From: Ectopseudomonas oleovorans
Lineage (GTDB): Bacteria > Pseudomonadota > Gammaproteobacteria > Pseudomonadales > Pseudomonadaceae
DNA: 41,248 bases
Assembly (NCBI RefSeq): GCF_003052605.1
Contig: NZ_QASO01000002.1
Coordinates: forward strand, 1 to 41,248
Direction: 5' to 3'
Shown here: one piece after another, positions 1 through 8,102 of the stretch
How the letters are laid out: each line of letters starts with the position of its first letter
Position numbering within the stretch: position 1 is the first letter of the stretch
Notes under the pieces: generated by a model
Seen by the model: only the letters and a program-made list of their open reading frames with translations
Told to the model about the DNA's origin: nothing
Databases searched by the model: none
Made by a program: the position numbers and the translations under genes

Positions 1-161
1 AAACTCCGAGGGCCGGTCTGGGCGCTTAGCTACCGCAGGCGACACATCAACGGAACCAAGCTCGCTGATGCTGTTTGTCAGTAGGCAGGAACCGCCGTAT
101 ACGGAACCGTACGTACGGTGGTGTGGGAGGACGGCGGGGGTGACCCCGCCTCCTACCCGAT
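1..161 (+). mobile_element. Group IIC intron, 3' end (partial)
   Basis: The left edge carries the last part of a bacterial group II intron read on the plus strand. Positions 91-122 fold as domain V: an ACCGCCGTA arm pairs with TACGGTGGT through one G-U wobble, with CGGAACCG at the tip. Positions 124-160 fold as domain VI, with GGAGG..GGCGGGG pairing to CCCCGCC..CCTCC, and the intron would end at CCCGAT near 161. The domain V sequence closely resembles that of class IIC introns such as Oceanobacillus O.i.I1, as I remember it. The reverse transcriptase/maturase gene and the 5' end must lie to the left of the window. It sits just downstream of mksB, on the opposite strand. Confidence 0.8.
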
Positions 162-183
162 TTTGCGGCTATAAAGGCTCGCG

Positions 184-250
184 GCTAAAGCGGAATGCCG
201 CCCAGCCGCTCCTACACGTGCGTGGGTCGTAGGAGCGGCTTTAGCTGCGA
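184..250. repeat. REP-like palindrome
   Basis: Inverted arms AGCCGCTCCTAC (204-215) and GTAGGAGCGGCT (229-240) are flanked by a second pair, CGCGGCTAAAGC and GCTTTAGCTGCG. This is the typical pseudomonad extragenic repeat. It fills the gap between the intron end and the mksB stop codon. Transcripts of mksB would run into this hairpin, so it may act as a 3' stabiliser or weak terminator. Confidence 0.7.
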
Positions 251-254
251 CGAG

Positions 255-3086
255 TCAGGCCGGCTCGGTGGCTTCTTCCTGCGCAGGCGCCTGAGCCTTG
301 GCATTCTCGCGTGGCTTGATGAATTTCCAGTCCGCCTCGTCGATATAGATACCGTTGGGGCCGCTGCCGCCTTCCAGGTCGATGGCCACATGGGCCGAGA
401 CCTGCGGCTTGACCGAGGCCAGGATCGGCACGAAGCCAAGCTGCAGGCTGGTTTCGATCAGCGCCTGCTGGTTGCGTTCGTCGATGTCCGCCGCCTCGTC
501 CAGGTAGTAGGGCAGGCGCACGCGCCCGGCCAGCTCGCGATCCATCAGGTGCAGCAGCAGGTACATGTTGGTCAGCGCCTTGATGGTCATGGTGGTGCCG
601 TTGGAAGCAGCGCCATCGATGTCCGTGTGGATCACCGGTTGGCCATGCACCTTGGTGATCTCGAAGGCCAGTTCGAACAGATCTTTCAGACCCAGCTGGT
701 TGCCGTTGGCGGCTACCAGGCGCGACAGGTAGTCCTTGGCTTCCTCGTTCTTCGTATCCTGATCGGCTGATTGCGACAGGTCGAATACCGACAGGGTTTC
801 GCCTTCCTCATATTGGCCGGCGCTGTGGATTATCTGATCGATATGGCGCAGGGCTTCCTTGTTCGGTGCCAGGACGATGCGGAAGCTTTGCAGGTTGGAG
901 ACCTGGCGCTTGTTGATCTCGCGGTTGAACAGCGCCAGTTGGTGTTCCAGGTTGTCGTAGTCGCTGCGGATATTGCGCAGGGTACGGGCGATATCGGTGA
1001 CTGCCGCACGGCGCGCCTTGGCCAGGGTCAGGGCTTCGTCCTGGCGGTGGGCGTAAGCGTTGACCAGCAGTTGCAGGCGGCGCTCGACGTCGTCCTCGCT
1101 GTCGAACTTGGCAACGCCCTTGAGGCGTACCTGGGCGTAGAGCGCTTCGATCTGACCGTCGATACGCTGCAGCGCCTGCCAGGTGTCCTGGTAGTCGTTA
1201 AGCAGCGGCAGCAGGTTGTCCAGCGAGTCGTCCACCGGCTCCATGAACGGCGTGCCGAATGGCAGGTCGGCCGGCAGCAACTGGCGACGACGCAGGGCAT
1301 CTTCCAGGGTGCGTTCCTTGGCTTCCAGATCGGCCAGTTGGCGGCCGACCAGTTGCAGCTTGGCGGACAGCTGCTGCACGCGCTCGGCGAAGGCATCGCT
1401 GGCACGCTTGAGTTCGTCCTGGGCGCCTTCCAGCTCGGCCAGGCGCTCCAGCTTCTGCGGTTCCTCGGCGGCCAGGGTCTGGCTCTTGCGGAAGTCTTCC
1501 AGGGCCTTCTGCGCGTCCAGCACGGCCTGGTACAGCGTCTCAGCCTGGGCCTTGCTGGCGGCGCGGTCGGCGGCCACCGACTGCTGGGTCTTGAGCTGCT
1601 TGAGCTCGCGCTCCAGGCGATCCTTTTGGTCGCGCAGGGCAGCGCGGTCGGCCAGGGCCTGCAGGGCGGGTGGTTCGATATGGCTGAGGTCGATGGACAG
1701 GCCCGGCACGGCGAAGGTGTCGCCCTTGAAGCGATCCAGCACTGCTTCGACCGCCTTGACCCAGTCGTCACCGTCGGCCTGGATGCCCTTCTCGCCCAGT
1801 GGCAGGCTGAACAGCTGGCCGTTGAACAGGCGCATCAGGCGATCGACATCGGCCTGGCTGAATTCCTCGCGCAGGCGCGAGTAGCTGTTGTTGTCGGCGT
1901 GATCGAGTTGCTGCTTGACCGACTTGAGACGTTTTTCCAGGTCGCGCAGGCGCTCATCCAGGTCTTCGCTGGAGAACTGCCGCGACTGCGCCAGGGCGCC
2001 GGCCAGCTCATCGTGGGCGTCCTTGGCCGCGAGCAGTTGCTCTTCCAGCACCTTGGCGTTGTCCACCAGGGCGAAGCGGTTTTTCAGCACCGCAAGCTCG
2101 CCGAGCCAGCGCTGGATCTCGCTGATCTCGCGCTCCAGGCGCATCAGCTCACTGGTGCCGCCACGCTGCTCGTTCTGCAGGCCGTCCTGCTCGCTGCGGT
2201 AATGCTCGGCCTGGATCACCAGCTCTTCCTTGCGCGCATCGGCATAGTCGTGCCAGGTACCCAGCAGGTTGTCGAGCAGCGGCGAGAGGCGGTGCAGCTT
2301 GCCGCGCAGCACTTCGCGCTGGGCCACGCCCGAGGCCAGCGCTTCGATCAACGGGCCGGCGGTGACCAGCGCCTGGTAGTCCTGCTCCATACGGCGTACG
2401 TCGCGGAAGGCTTCCTCGGTGGCGGCGATATAGTCGACGCTGCCGGAGCGCAGGCTGTGCTCGAAGGCATCGAGGAACAGCTGCTTGAGCTTGGCGGCGG
2501 TGATCTCGCGCATGTGCAGCAGGTTGATGAACAGGGCGCGGAAGGTCTTCAGGCTCTGCTCGCTGGTCGAGCGCAGCGGGATCAGGGTCAGATCCAGTGG
2601 AATGCTGGTGTGACCGCCGACCAGCAGGCGACGCAGTTCGTCGGGCTTCAGTTCGTAGGCGGTGATGCCGGCCTGGCCGAGGTTCTTGAACAGCTCACGC
2701 TGACGCAGGCAGGTGCCGTTCTGCTGATAGTGCTCCAGATCCAGCTCGCCAGCGTAGGCGAAGAACTGGTGGCCGAAGCCGCCGCCCGGGCCGCGACCGG
2801 CTACGCCGATCACGTGCGGGCCGTGGGGCAGGGCGACTTCGACGAGGATGTAGCTGGTGTCTGATGCGAAGTAGAACTTGCGCGAGGCTTCCAGGCTGTA
2901 CTTGCCGAAGCTCATGTCCGACATGCGCGCCAGGATGGGGAACTGCAGGGCGTTGATCGAGGCGGATTTACCCAGGTTGTTGGCGCCGTAGACCGACAGC
3001 GGGTTTTCCAGCGGGAACAGGCCGAGGCTGTAGCCGGCGGTATTCAGCAGGGCGAAGCGGCGGATGCCGTAGCGTTCCTGGCTCAT
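255..3086 (-). CDS. mksB: MksB, SMC-like ATPase of the MksBEF condensin
   Basis: This 943-residue protein is the SMC-type ATPase of the alternative condensin that helps compact and segregate the chromosome. The N-terminal Walker A is GANNLGKS (34-41). A long central part (about 270-720) is rich in charged coiled coil, with the hinge in the middle. Near the C terminus an ABC-signature-like SNGTTMT (about 828-834) is followed by a Walker B ending in YYLDE (860-864). The start overlaps the mksE stop by four bases (ATGA), which implies translational coupling. A tail of Ala, Glu and Pro residues follows the head domain. Order mksF-mksE-mksB matches P. aeruginosa. No mksG nuclease gene is adjacent, so a chromosomal condensin role is more likely than plasmid defence. 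Confidence 0.92.
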   Translation of the reverse strand: MSQERYGIRRFALLNTAGYSLGLFPLENPLSVYGANNLGKSASINALQFPILARMSDMSFGKYSLEASRKFYFASDTSYILVEVALPHGPHVIGVAGRGPGGGFGHQFFAYAGELDLEHYQQNGTCLRQRELFKNLGQAGITAYELKPDELRRLLVGGHTSIPLDLTLIPLRSTSEQSLKTFRALFINLLHMREITAAKLKQLFLDAFEHSLRSGSVDYIAATEEAFRDVRRMEQDYQALVTAGPLIEALASGVAQREVLRGKLHRLSPLLDNLLGTWHDYADARKEELVIQAEHYRSEQDGLQNEQRGGTSELMRLEREISEIQRWLGELAVLKNRFALVDNAKVLEEQLLAAKDAHDELAGALAQSRQFSSEDLDERLRDLEKRLKSVKQQLDHADNNSYSRLREEFSQADVDRLMRLFNGQLFSLPLGEKGIQADGDDWVKAVEAVLDRFKGDTFAVPGLSIDLSHIEPPALQALADRAALRDQKDRLERELKQLKTQQSVAADRAASKAQAETLYQAVLDAQKALEDFRKSQTLAAEEPQKLERLAELEGAQDELKRASDAFAERVQQLSAKLQLVGRQLADLEAKERTLEDALRRRQLLPADLPFGTPFMEPVDDSLDNLLPLLNDYQDTWQALQRIDGQIEALYAQVRLKGVAKFDSEDDVERRLQLLVNAYAHRQDEALTLAKARRAAVTDIARTLRNIRSDYDNLEHQLALFNREINKRQVSNLQSFRIVLAPNKEALRHIDQIIHSAGQYEEGETLSVFDLSQSADQDTKNEEAKDYLSRLVAANGNQLGLKDLFELAFEITKVHGQPVIHTDIDGAASNGTTMTIKALTNMYLLLHLMDRELAGRVRLPYYLDEAADIDERNQQALIETSLQLGFVPILASVKPQVSAHVAIDLEGGSGPNGIYIDEADWKFIKPRENAKAQAPAQEEATEPA

Positions 3087-3775
3087 GCGTCCATCTCCTG
3101 TGCGGCGCGTTCTTCGGCCATGGCGCGGGCCAGGGCGTCTTCCTCGGATTCTTCGACGCCCACGGCTTCAGTCGGATCGGCGTCGCCATCATCGTCCAGC
3201 AGCACCGGAGCCGGCAGCGGCAGGTCACTGCTGTGCAGGCTGGCGGCCAGGTCGCGGTCGTGCTGCACCGACAGGCAGACGTCGAGGAAACGATGCATCG
3301 GCGGCAGGAAACGGTACACACCGTTGCTGTCCTCGGCGAAGCCGAGCTGGATGAGACGACGGATGATCTTGTCTTCCAGCTCCTCGAAGGTGGTGACTTC
3401 GGCCTGCAGGAACAGGTCGCGGTACTTTTCCAGCAGCGCCGGCAACTCGTCACGGCCGATGCTGCCGCCGTCGAGTACGGAGAGCGGATCGCGGCCCTGG
3501 TCAGCCAGGTGCTCGACCAGAATGAAGGTGAACAGCGCCAGACGCTGGGCGGTTTTGTTCACCTGCGGCGCCACCTGCTCGGGTACGAAGTAGTAGAAGC
3601 CGCGCGGGTCGCAGACCAGCTCGAAACCGAGGGCGCGGAACAGCGAGCGATATTGATCCTGCATGCTCGACAGCTGGGCGTAGCACTCCGGCTCGCTGCG
3701 CGAGATGTGGTAGCCCTTGAACAGGTCGCGGAAGGCGGCCGCGAGCTGGGTCATTTCTTTCAGATCGATGTTCAT
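3083..3775 (-). CDS. mksE: MksE, condensin accessory subunit
   Basis: A 230-residue MksE-type protein (winged-helix, MukE-like) that bridges the kleisin MksF and the ATPase MksB. The start is taken at ATG 3775 (MNIDLKEMTQLAAAF); an in-frame TTG two codons upstream is possible but less likely. The C-terminal third is acidic and low in complexity (DDDGDADPTEAVG, EESEEDALARAMAEE). The stop overlaps the mksB start. The gene is separated from mksF by a 158-base gap holding a large palindrome, which could lower or stabilise the downstream message. Confidence 0.88.
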   Translation of the reverse strand: MNIDLKEMTQLAAAFRDLFKGYHISRSEPECYAQLSSMQDQYRSLFRALGFELVCDPRGFYYFVPEQVAPQVNKTAQRLALFTFILVEHLADQGRDPLSVLDGGSIGRDELPALLEKYRDLFLQAEVTTFEELEDKIIRRLIQLGFAEDSNGVYRFLPPMHRFLDVCLSVQHDRDLAASLHSSDLPLPAPVLLDDDGDADPTEAVGVEESEEDALARAMAEERAAQEMDA

Positions 3776-3796
3776 ACGCAAGTCATCTGACGAATG

Positions 3797-3857
3797 TGGG
3801 AGCGAGCTCTGCTCGCGAAGCGTCCCGTAGTCGTTCGCGAGCAGAGCTCGCTCCTAC
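3797..3857. repeat. REP-like inverted repeat inside the mks operon
   Basis: Arms of about 22 bases, GGGAGCGAGCTCTGCTCGCG and its complement CGCGAGCAGAGCTCGCTCC, are separated by roughly 14 bases. It lies between mksF and mksE, so the operon transcript would contain a very stable hairpin. It belongs to the GGAGCGAGC..GCTCGCGAA family common in pseudomonads. Confidence 0.75.
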
Positions 3858-3933
3858 AGGCTCGATCAAGGCAATCAACAAGGTGGAGCAAAGAAGGCGT
3901 TGGCTGCGCGCCCTGGTCCACCCTAGGTAAAAA

Positions 3934-5175
3934 TCAGGCACTGGGGCGGCCCACCAACGCATAGGAGCTGATGCTGATTTCGTGCTCGCGGGTCAGGTAG
4001 GTCTGACGTTCCAGGCGGTCGCGCTGGAAGCGGCCTTCACGCGACAGGCGCGAGAACCAGTAGAGCAACTCGTCGGTGGCGCCTTCCGGTTCCTGCTCCA
4101 GCAGCCAGGTCATCAGGTCCGGCAGTGGCAGGGCCTGTTCGCAGCGCTCGATCATTTCTCGCGCGGTTTTCGGCGCCTTGGGCGCGCCGCCCTTGCGGCT
4201 GCTGCTGGCCTTGGGGAAATGCGCCGGCTTGGCTTCGAAGCGGGCCAGGGCGTAGACGTAGGCCTCGACTTGGCTGGCCGAACCGAGGAAGTTGCTCTGT
4301 GGCCGGGTGAACAGCGGCATGGCTGCCTGTGGCACGGCGTCGATGCCTTTCTTGCGGATCACCGACAGTGCCAGCGCCGCGCCACGGGTCACGGCGTTGT
4401 GCCGACGGGCTTCCTCGCGCAGCGGCAGGAGCAGTTCGCGGGCCTTGCGCAGGGTGAGCTGGGCGGTGGTCTGCATTTCCAGGATGCGCGCGTGGGTACG
4501 TAGCAGCAGGTCATCGTCGACCAGTTGGCCGAGGCGCTGCTGGTCGCCGAGCAGGCGCAGCAGCACCTGTTCGACGCGGCGCACGCCCTGCTCGAAAGCG
4601 CCGTCGGCGGCGACCAGTTGAATCATCGGCTCGACGTATTCGTCCCAGGTGGCCAGCACTTCGGCATAGCGTTGGCGCAGGGGAATCTGCCGGTCGCTGG
4701 TCTTGGCCCGATCGGCCACGCTGACCAGCGCCTGTTCGTCGTTGGCCAGCTTCTTCAGCACGTCGCGCACGCGCATATCGAGCAGACGCAACTGACGCGC
4801 GAGGTCGTTGGCATCACGCACCTCGAAGGCGTCCTGGATATAGCCGGCCAGGCGCTCCAGGTGGCGCAGGTAGGCTTCGATTTCCAGGCACAGGCCGAGG
4901 CGGTGCTCGCGGCGCAGGTAGGCGAGAAAATCATGGATTTGCGCGTTGAGCTCGAAGCGGTTCGGGCTCTTGGCCACCGGCACCAGGATGTCCAGACGAA
5001 TCCAGGTGTCGAGCAGGGCAGTGGTGTCGCTGGGCGTGGTGTCGGGCAACTGGGTGGCGAGCTGGTTGCGCAGCTCCACCAGGCTCAGGGTGCCGGCGTC
5101 GAAACGCTCGCAGAGCGGTTCGAGCAACGTCCAGTGTTCGGCGAGGGCGCGCAAAACGCGCTTGGGATCGATCAT
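3934..5175 (-). CDS. mksF: MksF, kleisin subunit of the MksBEF condensin
   Basis: First gene of the mks operon, encoding the kleisin that links the two MksB heads and recruits MksE. The start is placed at ATG 5175 (MIDPKRVLRALAEHW). A longer in-frame reading to 5283 exists, but its first 36 residues look non-coding. The protein has 413 residues: an N-terminal helical/winged-helix region, a long helical middle (about 120-280) and a basic linker (KASSSRKGGAPKAPK) near residue 320 before a C-terminal winged-helix-like part. It is divergent from nspC across a 309-base gap. Confidence 0.87.
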   Translation of the reverse strand: MIDPKRVLRALAEHWTLLEPLCERFDAGTLSLVELRNQLATQLPDTTPSDTTALLDTWIRLDILVPVAKSPNRFELNAQIHDFLAYLRREHRLGLCLEIEAYLRHLERLAGYIQDAFEVRDANDLARQLRLLDMRVRDVLKKLANDEQALVSVADRAKTSDRQIPLRQRYAEVLATWDEYVEPMIQLVAADGAFEQGVRRVEQVLLRLLGDQQRLGQLVDDDLLLRTHARILEMQTTAQLTLRKARELLLPLREEARRHNAVTRGAALALSVIRKKGIDAVPQAAMPLFTRPQSNFLGSASQVEAYVYALARFEAKPAHFPKASSSRKGGAPKAPKTAREMIERCEQALPLPDLMTWLLEQEPEGATDELLYWFSRLSREGRFQRDRLERQTYLTREHEISISSYALVGRPSA

Positions 5176-5484
5176 CGAGGCGCCGGGTCCAGGCAAGTGA
5201 AAAGGGGAGGATTGTACTGCAAGCGCGATGCCTGTTTTGAGTCCCAATCGATCAGAGGCATGGAGCAGCGATGCCGGGGACAAGCTTATCGCGACGTGAC
5301 GTCATCGGGCTGTAACCAGGCTTTCATAGCCTGTCAGCCCAGGCAGGCCGAATAATGGTCATCGCCGGTTGTACAAAAAATCTCCAATGCCCTTTCGATA
5401 TTCATCGGTTATCGGCACAATTCGCGTCCACTTTTTTCCGGGGGCCACAAGGCACCCCTTGGCCGACCTTGCTGGAGCGACGAG
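5176..5484. other. Divergent intergenic region mksF / nspC
   Basis: This gap must hold the promoters for the mks operon (leftward) and nspC (rightward). The nspC ribosome-binding site is CTGGAGCGACGAG before ATG 5485. A short hairpin CAAGG-CACC-CCTTG lies at about 5449-5463, and an 11-base near-palindrome GACGTGACGTC lies near 5294. I see no convincing -35/-10 pair, no operator I can name, and no additional gene. Confidence 0.5.
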
Positions 5485-6582
5485 ATGATCCAGACGCCGT
5501 ACTACCTCATCGACAAACAGAAGCTCCTGGTCAACCTGGAGAAGATCGCCTATGTGCGCGAGAACTCGGGCGCCAAGGCGCTGCTGGCGCTGAAATGCTT
5601 CGCCACCTGGTCGGTGTTCGACCTGATGCAGCAATATATGGACGGCACGACCTCATCGTCCCTCTATGAGTTGAAGCTCGGCCGGCAGAAGTTCGCCGGC
5701 GAAACCCACGCCTACAGCGTGGCCTGGGCCGACGACGAGATCGAAGAGATGGTCGCCAACTGCGACAAGATCATCTTCAACTCCATCGGCCAGCTCGAAC
5801 GCTTCGCCGAGCGGACCGAAGGCACCATCCGCGGCCTGCGCGTCAACCCGCAGGTGAGCAGCTCCGACTACCTGCTGGCCGACCCGGCGCGTCCGTTCAG
5901 CCGCCTCGGCGAGTGGGACCCGGAAAAGATCGCCAAGGTCATGGGGCAGATTTCCGGCTTCATGTTCCACAACAACTGCGAGAACGGCAGCTTCGAGCTG
6001 TTCGACAAGATGCTGAGCACCATCGAGGAGCGCTTCGGCCACCTGATCGCCCAGGTCGAGTGGGTCAGCCTCGGCGGTGGCATCCATTTCACCGGCGAGG
6101 GCTATCCGCTCGATGCCTTCTGCGCGCGCCTGAAAGCCTTCTCGGAAAAATACGGCGTGCAGGTGTACCTGGAGCCGGGCGAAGCGGCGATCACCCTCAG
6201 CGCCTCGCTGGAAGTGACCGTGCTCGACACCCTGTACAACGGCAAGAACCTGGCGGTGGTCGACAGCTCCATCGAAGCGCACATGCTCGACCTCCTGATC
6301 TATCGCCTCAACGCCAAGATGGCGCCGAACGACGGCGAACACAGCTACATGGTGTGCGGCAAGAGCTGCCTGGCCGGCGATATCTTCGGCGAGTACCAGT
6401 TCGACAAGCCGCTGAAGATCGGTGACCGTCTGTCGTTCATCGACGCGGCCGGCTACACCATGGTCAAGAAGAACTGGTTCAACGGCCTGAAGATGCCGTC
6501 CATCGTGGTGAAACAACTCGACGGTAGCATCGAAGTGGTTCGCCAGTTCGAGTTCGACGACTACCTGTCCAGCCTGTCCTGA
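5485..6582 (+). CDS. nspC: Carboxynorspermidine/carboxyspermidine decarboxylase
   Basis: A 365-residue fold-III PLP enzyme that decarboxylates carboxynorspermidine (or carboxyspermidine) to norspermidine (or spermidine). The PLP lysine is K37 in LALKCFATW. The phosphate/glycine motif is SLGGGIHFT, and the conserved C-terminal Cys is C295 in CGKSCLAGD. Family motifs GFMFHNNCEN and EPGEAA are present. Length is normal for NspC. The next gene encodes the dehydrogenase that makes its substrate, so the two form a polyamine operon that does not need S-adenosylmethionine decarboxylase. Whether the product is spermidine or norspermidine cannot be read from the sequence. Confidence 0.93.
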   Translation: MIQTPYYLIDKQKLLVNLEKIAYVRENSGAKALLALKCFATWSVFDLMQQYMDGTTSSSLYELKLGRQKFAGETHAYSVAWADDEIEEMVANCDKIIFNSIGQLERFAERTEGTIRGLRVNPQVSSSDYLLADPARPFSRLGEWDPEKIAKVMGQISGFMFHNNCENGSFELFDKMLSTIEERFGHLIAQVEWVSLGGGIHFTGEGYPLDAFCARLKAFSEKYGVQVYLEPGEAAITLSASLEVTVLDTLYNGKNLAVVDSSIEAHMLDLLIYRLNAKMAPNDGEHSYMVCGKSCLAGDIFGEYQFDKPLKIGDRLSFIDAAGYTMVKKNWFNGLKMPSIVVKQLDGSIEVVRQFEFDDYLSSLS

Positions 6583-6587
6583 CATTG

Positions 6588-6668
6588 CTGCGGTGGGCTG
6601 AAGCCCACCCTACGGCTCAAGACTCGGTGTAGGGTGGGCCGGGCGGCGTTCCGCTTCGGCCCACCTCA
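6588..6668. repeat. GTAGGGTGGGC-type palindromes
   Basis: Two consecutive hairpins lie between nspC and the dehydrogenase. The first is GGTGGGCTGAAGCCCACC (6592-6609). The second is a longer imperfect one, from GTAGGGTGGGCC to GGCCCACCTC (6629-6666). They could cause partial termination or stabilise the nspC message. Confidence 0.65.
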
Positions 6669-6710
6669 GCACATGCTTTCAACAAACGCAGTTCTCTGGA
6701 GGTGAAACAA

Positions 6711-7949
6711 TTGAAGAAGAATGTTCTGATCATTGGTGCAGGAGGTGTTGCCAAGGTGGTGGCCCATAAGTGCGCGCAACACAATGACGAGTTAGGTCGC
6801 ATTGCAATTGCGTCGCGCAACATCTCCAAATGCCAGGCCATCATCGACAGCGTGCAGGCCAAGGGCGGCCTCAAGCAGCCCGGCGAGATCAAGGCCTATG
6901 CGCTGAACGCCCTGGACGTGGAAGCGACCAAGGCTCTGATCCGCGAGACCGAATCGCAGATCGTCATCAACGTCGGTTCGGCATTTCTCAACATGTCCGT
7001 GCTGCGCGCCTGCATCGACACCGGCGTCGCCTATCTGGACACCGCCATCCACGAAGATCCGAGCAAGATCTGCGAAACCCCGCCGTGGTATGGCAACTAC
7101 GAGTGGAAGCACCTGGCCGAATGCCAGGAAAAGGGCGTGACCGCCATCCTCGGCGTGGGTTTCGACCCGGGCGTGGTCAACTCCTATGCCGCTCTGGCGC
7201 AACAACAGTACTTCGACAAGATCGAGTCGATCGACATCCTCGACGTCAACGCCGGTTCGCACGGCAAGTACTTCGCCACCAATTTCGACCCGGAAATCAA
7301 TTTCCGCGAATTCACCGGCACGGTCTACAGCTGGCAGAACAGCCAGTGGGTGAGCAACCGCATGTTCGAAGTCAAACGCACCGACGATCTGCCGGTGGTG
7401 GGCGAACAGAACCTGTACCTGACCGGCCATGACGAGGTGCACTCGCTGTCCAAGCACCTCGACGTACCGAACGTCCGCTTCTGGATGAGCTTCGGCGACC
7501 ACTACATCAACGTGTTCACCGTGCTGAAGAACCTCGGCCTGCTCTCCGAGCAGCCGGTCAAGACCGCTGAAGGTCTCGAAGTGGTACCGCTGAAAGTGGT
7601 CAAGGCCGTGCTGCCGGATCCCGCCTCGCTGGCGCCGGGCTACACCGGCAAGACCTGCATCGGCGACCTGGTCAAGGGCACCAAGGATGGCCAGCCGCGC
7701 GAGCTGTTCATCTACAACGTCGCCGACCACGAAGAAGCCTTCGCCGAGACCGACAGCCAGGGCATCTCCTACACCGCCGGCGTGCCGCCGGTCGCCGCGG
7801 CGCTGCTGGTGGCGCGTGGCGAGTGGGATGCCAAGCGCATGGTCAACGTCGAGGAGCTGCCGGCCGAGCCGTTCCTCAAGCTCCTCGATGTGATGGGCCT
7901 GCCCACCCGCATCAAGGACGAGCACGGCGACCGTCCCTGGGATCAGTAA
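6711..7949 (+). CDS. Carboxynorspermidine dehydrogenase (saccharopine dehydrogenase family)
   Basis: This enzyme condenses a diamine with aspartate semialdehyde and reduces the imine to carboxynorspermidine/carboxyspermidine, the substrate of NspC. The 412-residue protein begins with a Rossmann NAD(P) motif, VLIIGAGGVAKVVAH. The start is taken as TTG 6711: the strong GGAGG (6698-6702) lies 8 bases upstream, whereas an in-frame GTG at 6702 would overlap that site. The C-terminal saccharopine-dehydrogenase-like domain contains GVGFDPGVVNSYAALA and AGVPPVAAALLVARG. It is followed at once by a rho-independent terminator, so nspC and this gene form a closed operon. Confidence 0.92.
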   Translation: MKKNVLIIGAGGVAKVVAHKCAQHNDELGRIAIASRNISKCQAIIDSVQAKGGLKQPGEIKAYALNALDVEATKALIRETESQIVINVGSAFLNMSVLRACIDTGVAYLDTAIHEDPSKICETPPWYGNYEWKHLAECQEKGVTAILGVGFDPGVVNSYAALAQQQYFDKIESIDILDVNAGSHGKYFATNFDPEINFREFTGTVYSWQNSQWVSNRMFEVKRTDDLPVVGEQNLYLTGHDEVHSLSKHLDVPNVRFWMSFGDHYINVFTVLKNLGLLSEQPVKTAEGLEVVPLKVVKAVLPDPASLAPGYTGKTCIGDLVKGTKDGQPRELFIYNVADHEEAFAETDSQGISYTAGVPPVAAALLVARGEWDAKRMVNVEELPAEPFLKLLDVMGLPTRIKDEHGDRPWDQ

Positions 7950-7965
7950 TCTCAGGTGGCCTCCG

Positions 7966-7997
7966 AAAGCCCCGCTGCGCGAGCAGCGGGGTTTTTT
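7966..7997 (+). terminator. Rho-independent terminator of the polyamine operon
   Basis: Perfect 9-base-pair stem CCCCGCTGC / GCAGCGGGG with loop GCGA, preceded by AAAG and followed by six T residues. It lies 20 bases after the dehydrogenase stop codon. Confidence 0.93.
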
Positions 7998-8102
7998 GTT
8001 TCTGGGCGCTTTGTTTGCCCGCAATCTCCCTGCAACGCTTCCCGCTCCGGTCATTTCACGCGACAATCCGCCCCTGTTGAAAATCCTCTCTCTGGAGCGC
8101 CT

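Noticed and set aside
771..2864. Very long open frame (about 700 codons) antisense to mksB
   Set aside because: It is rich in Gln, Val, Leu and Ala from reading GC-rich codons backwards and has no ribosome-binding site or domain; mksB on the other strand is unmistakable.
3083..5175. mksBEF as a Wadjet plasmid-defence system
   Set aside because: The topoisomerase-like nuclease MksG that defines Wadjet is not adjacent, and the gene order is that of the housekeeping pseudomonad condensin.
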